This document shows positions 21,143 through 27,100 of a DNA stretch of 28,915 bases, piece after piece (the first letter of the stretch is position 1; each line of letters begins with the position of its first letter). The notes beneath the pieces are model-generated. The model was not told the DNA's origin, did no database searches, and worked only from the letters and a program-made list of their open reading frames with translations. The position numbers and the translations under genes are program-made. Source of the stretch: a virus; IMG/VR virus record IMGVR_UViG_3300042288_001345, positions 1-28,915 of that record. One strand, 5' to 3'.

Positions 21143-21753
21143 GCACCGAGCTATTCACCGCCGACGAAATGCCATTCAACCTCATATCGGACCCTATCGC
21201 CGCCCCCGTCAAAATCCTTTCATCCCGGGAGGAGGAAGCAGCCCGCGCCGCCACCGTGCGCGCCGGCGGTTACGAGCACACACCGTCAATGTTTGATGTC
21301 GCCCCGAGTTACGAAATAAAAATCAACCGCGTCCGCGAATGCCCCGGCATCATTTGCAACCAGGCGGAAAATGCCCTCGACTACTGGCACAAATCCATAG
21401 CCACAGCCGACTGGTTCAGCCCCGAGCGAGAAAACATGGTTGTCCTCATGCTCAACACGAAACTGCATGTGACCGCCCATTCCATCGTAAGCATTGGCAC
21501 GCTCAACGAAACACTCTGTCACCCCCGCGAAGTATTTAGAACAGCAGTGGCATTGAATGCATACGCCATTTATGTCATGCACAATCACCCGAGCGGAGAC
21601 CCAAGCCCAAGCGCAGCGGATTTCAAAATCACCCGCCGACTCCAAGAAGGCGCGCACATTTTAGGCATCACCCTCATCGACCATATCGTCGTCGGCGACT
21701 ACGCCGGCGGCAGATCCCCAACATTCTCGTTTAAAGAGGCCAATATTATTTGA
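21139..21753 (+). CDS. RadC-like JAB/MPN metalloprotein
   Basis: A 204-aa protein. The C-terminal 110 residues are the RadC-type JAB domain: ERENMVVLMLNTKLHVTAHS, then HNHPSGDPSPSAADF with His148, His150 and Asp161 as the zinc-binding JAMM pattern. Cellular RadC is about 220 aa and has an HhH domain before it; here the N-terminal 75 residues are unrelated. They include the peptide RAGGYEHTPSMFDVAPS (41-57), which recurs in the giant polyvalent protein on the other side of attP. Known JAB domains cut peptides or isopeptides, or act on DNA; phage and plasmid RadC-like proteins are mostly uncharacterised. The start overlaps the upstream stop (ATGA). Confidence 0.85.
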   Translation: MSTELFTADEMPFNLISDPIAAPVKILSSREEEAARAATVRAGGYEHTPSMFDVAPSYEIKINRVRECPGIICNQAENALDYWHKSIATADWFSPERENMVVLMLNTKLHVTAHSIVSIGTLNETLCHPREVFRTAVALNAYAIYVMHNHPSGDPSPSAADFKITRRLQEGAHILGITLIDHIVVGDYAGGRSPTFSFKEANII

Positions 21754-21806
21754 CCACTCAGCCAACCATTGACACAAACCCAAAAACCAACCAAACCAAA
21801 CCGAAA

Positions 21807-22079
21807 ATGAAAAACATACTTATCAGCGAACAGGACGACGGATATGGAATTTGCAGCGACGCACAAATTGAGGCCGTCAAAACACGCATGGAAATTATCT
21901 GCGATAAAATGGGATTCCCCTACCGTTACGACAACGGAGCGCAAGATTTTCCCGAGGATATGCACGACGAAACCGAACTGGTTTTCGAACTGGCTATGGA
22001 CTGCCAAATTAACACTCCCGCAAACTACGCCGCCGCAGTAGAGGCCGCAAACAATCAATGCCCGCTGCCGCAGGAATGA
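21807..22079 (+). CDS. Hypothetical protein, 90 aa
   Basis: Starts MKNILISEQDDGYGICSDAQ, then AVKTRMEIICDKMGFPYRYD and acidic FPEDMHDETELVFELAMDCQ. The start is uncertain: a TTG at 21750 overlapping the RadC-like stop would add a polar 19-residue arm. The protein is small and acidic; no family is recognised. The stop overlaps the next ATG. Confidence 0.6.
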   Translation: MKNILISEQDDGYGICSDAQIEAVKTRMEIICDKMGFPYRYDNGAQDFPEDMHDETELVFELAMDCQINTPANYAAAVEAANNQCPLPQE

Positions 22080-22294
22080 CACCCGAGCAACTCAACCGCG
22101 CCGCTTCCTCGATGGAGGCGGCGCTTGCCCGTCTCGACATCGAGCCCGGCATCACCACGGCGGCCGAGCTGGCCGCCGACGACGCCGAAATTCTGCCCGC
22201 CCTGGTGGATGGCCAGCCGGTAATTACCCCCGAGCCTAATTCGGGCATGTCTGAAGGGCGCGAAATTTCAGCCCAAACTCACCCCACCCCATAA
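22076..22294 (+). CDS. Hypothetical protein, 72 aa
   Basis: Starts MTPEQLNRAASSMEAALARL at an ATGA overlap with GCAGGA upstream. N-terminal helix, then AAELAADDAEILPALVDGQP and a disordered tail. Function unknown. Confidence 0.6.
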   Translation: MTPEQLNRAASSMEAALARLDIEPGITTAAELAADDAEILPALVDGQPVITPEPNSGMSEGREISAQTHPTP

Positions 22295-22307
22295 AAACTC
22301 AACCCGC

Positions 22308-22324
22308 GCCGGACGATTTCCGGC
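22308..22324 (+). promoter_or_regulatory. Start-proximal hairpin, copy 2
   Basis: GCCGGA (22308-22313), loop CGATT, TCCGGC (22319-22324), ending nine bases before the ATG at 22334. Copy 1 (20922-20938) is the same apart from two loop bases, and both are preceded by CGC and followed by ACC. Confidence 0.7.
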
Positions 22325-22333
22325 ACCCCATCA

Positions 22334-22507
22334 ATGGACACCTTAAAAATCTACAACGCCCTGGCATTACTTACCGACACAGCCAAACTCGTCTTGCGCG
22401 ACATCCAGAACCCTTCCAGCCTCGCCGCCAACCTCGACTACCTCGCCCAAACAGTAGCCAGCGCCGAGAAAATCCTGTTACAACATCCCATCCCATTTAA
22501 TCAATGA
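22334..22507 (+). CDS. Hypothetical protein, 57 aa
   Basis: MDTLKIYNALALLTDTAKLV then LRDIQNPSSLAANLDYLAQT and VASAEKILLQHPIPFNQ. Three amphipathic helices are likely. It begins nine bases after hairpin copy 2 and has no ribosome site. The stop overlaps the next gene's ATG. No function is recognised. Confidence 0.65.
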   Translation: MDTLKIYNALALLTDTAKLVLRDIQNPSSLAANLDYLAQTVASAEKILLQHPIPFNQ

Positions 22508-22746
22508 CACCCGACCTCAACGAACCCCACGGCAACACTGGCAACCGCAACAACGCCCGCGACCCCGAAGGAGCCGAAAACATGACCAGCAAAATCCTTT
22601 TCTTCTGCTACCCCGAAGAAAAGAGCGCCTGGGTCCGAGCCGCCAAGCCCGAAAAACTCAGCGCCTGGATCCGCCGCCAACTCAACACCGCCACCGGCCG
22701 CCCCGAACGCCCCGACCCCGAAGAGTGGCGACAAATCCGAAAGTAA
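22504..22746 (+). CDS. Hypothetical protein, 80 aa
   Basis: Two starts are possible: 22504 (MTPDLNEPHG), overlapping the previous stop, or 22582 (MTSKILFFCYPEEKSAWVRA) with GAAGGAG upstream. The conserved-looking part is the second one: SAWVRAAKPEKLSAWIRRQL, a pattern seen in small phage DNA-binding or RHH-like proteins. It is the last gene before the attachment site. Confidence 0.6.
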   Translation: MTPDLNEPHGNTGNRNNARDPEGAENMTSKILFFCYPEEKSAWVRAAKPEKLSAWIRRQLNTATGRPERPDPEEWRQIRK

Positions 22747-22748
22747 AA

Positions 22749-22768
22749 GTGGCCCTCAAAGTGGCCCC
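22749..22768. repeat. Probable integrase arm site, left
   Basis: GTGGCCCTCAAAGTGGCCCC, itself two GTGGCCC units 12 bases apart. It lies 38 bases left of the attP core. The right-hand copy at 22956-22975 differs at two positions. Confidence 0.6.
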
Positions 22769-22806
22769 ATTTCTCATAACCCATTATCCATCAGCAAAAA
22801 TCCTCC

Positions 22807-22853
22807 GACTCTTAATCAATTGGTTCCGGGTTCGAGTCCCGGGGGGCGCACCA
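22807..22853 (+). other. attP core: 3' part of tRNA-Lys(CTT)
   Basis: From GACTCTTAATCAATTGG to the encoded CCA this matches the 3' portion of a bacterial tRNA-Lys with CTT anticodon: anticodon loop CTCTTAA, T arm CCGGG/CCCGG with loop TTCGAGT, and acceptor end GGGGCGCACCA. The 5' half is absent, since the bases before GACTCTT do not pair. This is the classic attP arrangement that restores the host tRNA gene on integration. Phage genes lie on both sides, so it is attP rather than attL or attR. Confidence 0.8.
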
Positions 22854-22903
22854 CTTAAAGCGGCCCCTTTGGCCCTTTTACTGGGAGAAATAATCAACTG
22901 AGC

Positions 22904-24121
22904 TTGACTTTCGGGCGTCTAATACGTCTATTCCTTCCGATGAATCCAAACACAAGTGGCCCTCTTAGTGGCCCCCGAAAGGCACAGCGCAAGCATGGTG
23001 AGGCGACGGTTTATTGGGATGAGGAGAAAGGGGCTTGGTATTATCGCGTGCAGGTGGATGGCAAGCGCTACAAACGCAGCACGGAGATTCGTTCCAAGGC
23101 GGAGAAGAAGACGGCGGAGCGCAAGGCGGCCGTCTTAGCGAAGGCGATTCTTGAGAAGGATCAGGTGGCGCTCGACGCGGTAGTGGCCCGCCCAGGGTTT
23201 TCCACGGTGGGGGAATTATTGGACCGCTGGGAAAAGGCAGGCCCGATCAAGAGCGCGCCGGCGGTGTCGGGCCGGTTCGAGCGATATGTTGCGACGGCGC
23301 TTCAGACGGCGCACCCACGCGAGGAGAAGTTGGACCGTGCTCTCGATGGCGAGGTGTTCCGCAAGTGGACGCAGGCAGCGGCGGCGGCGGGGAGGGGAGA
23401 GGATGGCATTCGTTCCGATGTCAATTCCATCAAATCCGTTTTGCAGCCCAGCGTCATGTATGCCTATGCCGATCTGAAATTGCCACCGGTGGAGGCATTT
23501 CGCAGCGTTGTGTTCAGCACCCGGCGCCGCGAGTCGAAGGGCGCTGTGAAGCGTGCCGCTTTCGTGTGCATCCCCGCCGACGTCTTGGCGAGGATGGAGG
23601 CTGCTGCCGAGGCTTTGCGCACCAGCGAGGCGCTGGAGGATCGCCAAGTGTGGGCGGTCTTCGCGCTCATGCGTTGGTGCGGCCTGCGCAACCATGAAAC
23701 GATTGACCTGCGCTGGGATTGGGTTCGCCAAGGCAAGAAAAGTCAGGTCCTCGATTTTACCACCCGCGATCTAGGCGGGGGAAAATTTTACTACCCCAAG
23801 GGGCGGGCAGGTGCCGTGCCAGTGAGGGCCGAGTTGCTTGAGCAGCTACGGGCGGCGTTCCCCGAGAGCGCAGAGTTTGTCATCGCCCGCGAGTTCCAGA
23901 CCGACGCGGAGAAAATCTGCGAGCGGGCGGTGAATCGTTTCGTGGAAAAATTCCTGTCCCGTCGTGGTAAAAAACTGGCCTACAATTTGCGCATGCAGTT
24001 TGGCGCGGAGGTCGCCATGCGCGACGGCTTGGAAGTGGCAAGCCGTATGCTCCGCCATGCCAGCACACAGACAACTTGGGCTTATTACCACGACTTAGTT
24101 ACTGAGCCGGATCCGCTTTAG
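22904..24121 (+). CDS. int: Tyrosine integrase
   Basis: A 405-aa protein. The N-terminal arm-binding part has VYWDEEKGAWYYRVQVDGKR, YKRSTEIRSKAEKKTAERKA; a core-binding helical domain follows. The catalytic domain has box I RWCGLRNHETIDLRW with the first Arg in GLRN, box II YNLRMQFGAEVAMRDG, then MLRHASTQTTWAYYHDL with His and the nucleophilic Tyr. In box II the usual His of HxxR is replaced by Asn (NLR). It lies 50 bases from the tRNA-Lys core, the usual place. An internal Met13 (22940) is an alternative start. The 5' coding region carries the right arm-type repeat, so bound integrase could repress its own gene. It ends overlapping the convergent polyvalent gene by four bases. Confidence 0.92.
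   Translation: MTFGRLIRLFLPMNPNTSGPLSGPRKAQRKHGEATVYWDEEKGAWYYRVQVDGKRYKRSTEIRSKAEKKTAERKAAVLAKAILEKDQVALDAVVARPGFSTVGELLDRWEKAGPIKSAPAVSGRFERYVATALQTAHPREEKLDRALDGEVFRKWTQAAAAAGRGEDGIRSDVNSIKSVLQPSVMYAYADLKLPPVEAFRSVVFSTRRRESKGAVKRAAFVCIPADVLARMEAAAEALRTSEALEDRQVWAVFALMRWCGLRNHETIDLRWDWVRQGKKSQVLDFTTRDLGGGKFYYPKGRAGAVPVRAELLEQLRAAFPESAEFVIAREFQTDAEKICERAVNRFVEKFLSRRGKKLAYNLRMQFGAEVAMRDGLEVASRMLRHASTQTTWAYYHDLVTEPDPL
22956..22975. repeat. Probable integrase arm site, right
   Basis: GTGGCCCTCTTAGTGGCCCC, 18 of 20 bases the same as the left site. Inside the 5' end of int (encodes SGPLSGP), 103 bases right of the core. A partial related copy (GCGGCCCCTTTGGCCC) lies between at about 22860-22876. 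Confidence 0.6.
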
Positions 24122-27100
24122 CGTTGCTTGTAGTATTCGCTTTCTTGGACGAGGGAGCGGATGGCGCTTTGGGCGCTTGAGCGGTTGCCGAGTTCCATGG
24201 AGGTTTCCACTTCGTCCATGGCGTTTCGATAGGCTCGGTTCCACATTCCCAGTTCTTGGTATCTAAATTCCTCACGCTCGCTGCGTTGTTCGCTGCGGGT
24301 TTTGAGGTAGTTGTATTCGGTGCGGAGCCCGTTGACGAAATCTGGAAGGGAGAGACGCACCTTGGCCATGTCCCGCTCGTCGGCCTGGTTCAGCTTGAGA
24401 TCGTTTTGGTAAACTCCCCTGTCGCTGATCTTGAGAAATTTATTCAGCACCGGCGTGGCGCTGATTGTCATTTCCGTGAGGGTGTCGGCCTCGGTGTCGT
24501 AGTTGAAGAAATTTGTGATGCCGGTGGCGCCGAGGGTCCAGCCGAGCATGGGCTTGGTTGCTTCCCATCCCCCGGCGAGCCATTGATCTTCGGAGAGGAT
24601 GTTGCGGTTGCGGAAATCATCCCTTGGGTTGCGGCCGGCCAAGAAGGTTGTCCAGTTTTGGCCGACCTCGATGAGCGTGTTTTGTCCTGGCACTTGCGAG
24701 CTGATGCCTGCGAAGACATCGCCAAGCTGCGGCGCGGTGGGGTCGCCTTTGGCGGAGCGGATCGAAGCGCTTAGGACTTTGCCGACGACGCCATTGATGA
24801 CGCGCAGCCCTTCATCCTGCGGCAGCCGGAGGTAGGCTGTCTTGCCGCCGGTGTCTCCAGTAGAGACATTCCCCAGGGGAAGGACGGCAAAGTTGGTCAT
24901 GTCCCAGTTTGGCACGCGAGAGTAGAGCTTCTGCAATTCTTCGCCGAGGACGCCTTCCTTGGCGAGTGTTTGCATGACGGCTATCAGTCCACCGCCGGTG
25001 AAGAGCCAGGCGAGCCACCATTCCTTGGCGTTCATGTTACGCTCCGCCCCACGGAAATTGCGCTGGAGGGATTCGTAGGAGCGGAGAAAAATGTTGAGGA
25101 ACGGCACAATGGCCCCGGCTGATTGAGCGTGGCGGCCTTTCTTGTAGTAGTTCGGGATGCCGATGTGGTTGCGGATCGTGTTGGCGGCTTGCGGTGCGGG
25201 CATTCCCATATCCTTGACGAGCACCTTGTAGGCCGACGCCTTGGGAAGCATCTGGAGAATCTGCCCGGCAAACTCGATGGCTTTGAGCGGGGCCATGATT
25301 GCCCTGGTTAAAAGATTACGGCTCTTGGAATCTTGGAGGTGAAACTTCCGCAGGATCGCGTCAATACTGTCATCATCGCTCCCCATGCGGCCACCGAAGG
25401 CCGAGTGCGGCCCGCCGGTAGCGGCGCTCTCTACCATCTCGCGCATGAGTTGAGTCTTTCCCACATCTCCTTGAGCCCAATCAATGGACGCTCCCCAGGT
25501 CTCGGGATCGAGGAGGCGCATGACAAACCTTGCCCGGCCTTTAATGCCGCCTGGCATGTTGGTGAGCGAGCGTTGCAAGTCGCGGGCTGGCGACATGAAG
25601 AGCTGGAAAGCGGGGTTGTAGCGAATGATTGCGCCATAGACGAGGCGCTGAAACCCTGTCGAGAGCAGGCGGAGGATCGCATCACGCTCGGCGGGCGACT
25701 TGTCTTCCCACATGGCGGCGTAGCGTTTGGGGATATGAGCGCCCACACGCTGGCCATTTACTTTCCACTCCACCATAGACAATGCCGAATCCTTGGGAGG
25801 CTGCGGCTCCATGGTTTTGCCGTTGTATTTCATCGGCGCAGCGGTGACGAGCTCGGGCGATGTCTGCCTGATTACCCGCACGGCCTCCCGGGTGAATCGG
25901 TTGTTCTGTGCGGCGCGGTGGATGCTTATGACCTTGAGCACCGTTTGCTGGAGAGGGTCGGCGATTTCCTTGAAGGTGCCCACCTGCTTGCGGATCGTTG
26001 AAGGAAGATACTCTTGGACATATTCCAGCGGAGTGAACGCGGCGTAGTTGTCCTTGTTTGCGCTGATCGTCTTCCACAGCTCTGCGGAGAAAAGGCCGGA
26101 TTGATTCGCGTCTTCCATGATGGAATAAATGACATCACGAAACCCGCTTACGGCGGTTTCCAGCGCGGCGTAGCCCTCGGGACCAAGCGTTACTTGCAGC
26201 CTGGCAAGCGCTTCCCTTGCTGTCCGGTCTGTCTCGCCGCCGGGGTTGAACATGACTGCGCGGCCGGTCTCGCCGACGACTTCCATTTGCCCGTCGATCT
26301 CTCGGGTTACTTCGAGGCGCTCATTGGCGATGCGGTGGTATTTGAGGAAGATACCGAAGTTTTCGCGGGCGACACCGGCTGCATCGAGGCTTTGGTAGAG
26401 ACGGCCTATGTCGGCCAGCTTGACTTGAAGTTTACTTTCGGCGAGCGGATGCTCCTCGGTGAGCCAGCGGATGCTGTCCTCTTGCGCTGGCGTGATCTTC
26501 CCGGCAGCGCGTGCCTTTGCGGCAGAATCAATGATTGGCTGGTAGATATTCCAATACTGGTCTTTGAGATTTTCCCACCATCCGGTGAGGCTGGCGCGGC
26601 GGGCTTGAGCGGCGGCGCTTTTGCTAATGAAAATCTCGGCACCGGCTTTGAATGCCTCCATGTCTCGGGCGAGGCGCTTATCCAGCACGGCGTCGCGGCC
26701 TTTGCTGATGCGGTCGTAGATGTCCACCAGCTTGGCTTTGACTTGGGGGCGGGAGTCGAGGTTGTTCCAGAAGGTATCGTAGAAAATCGGGGCGCGGGCT
26801 TTGAGGTCGGCGGGGCTGTTGAGGAGCACGCTCATGGCGTCGGCGAAGAGTTCCTCGGAGCTGAAGCGGTAGGCGAGGTGTTGCGGCGTGGCTCGAGTAA
26901 TGTCGAAGGGCTTCCACCATTTTGTCAGGTCGATGAGTTCTTGGCGGATGTATTTGAGGTCGGCCACATTTCGGGCGTTCATCTCGGCACGCATGGCGGC
27001 GTGGAAGGCTTCGCGGAGTTCGTCTTGGGTGGGCTCGCGTCCGCCGACGGTCTGCGTTTCCTCGCGGGTGTTGGTCCCGATCTGCTCGCCTTGCACTTGG

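Noticed and set aside
21139-21753. Cellular RadC repair gene of a host chromosome
   Set aside because: The HhH part is missing, it lies among overlapping small phage genes, and it shares a peptide with the phage polyvalent protein.
22807-22853. A complete tRNA-Lys gene
   Set aside because: Only the 3' part is present; the upstream bases form neither D arm nor acceptor 5' strand.
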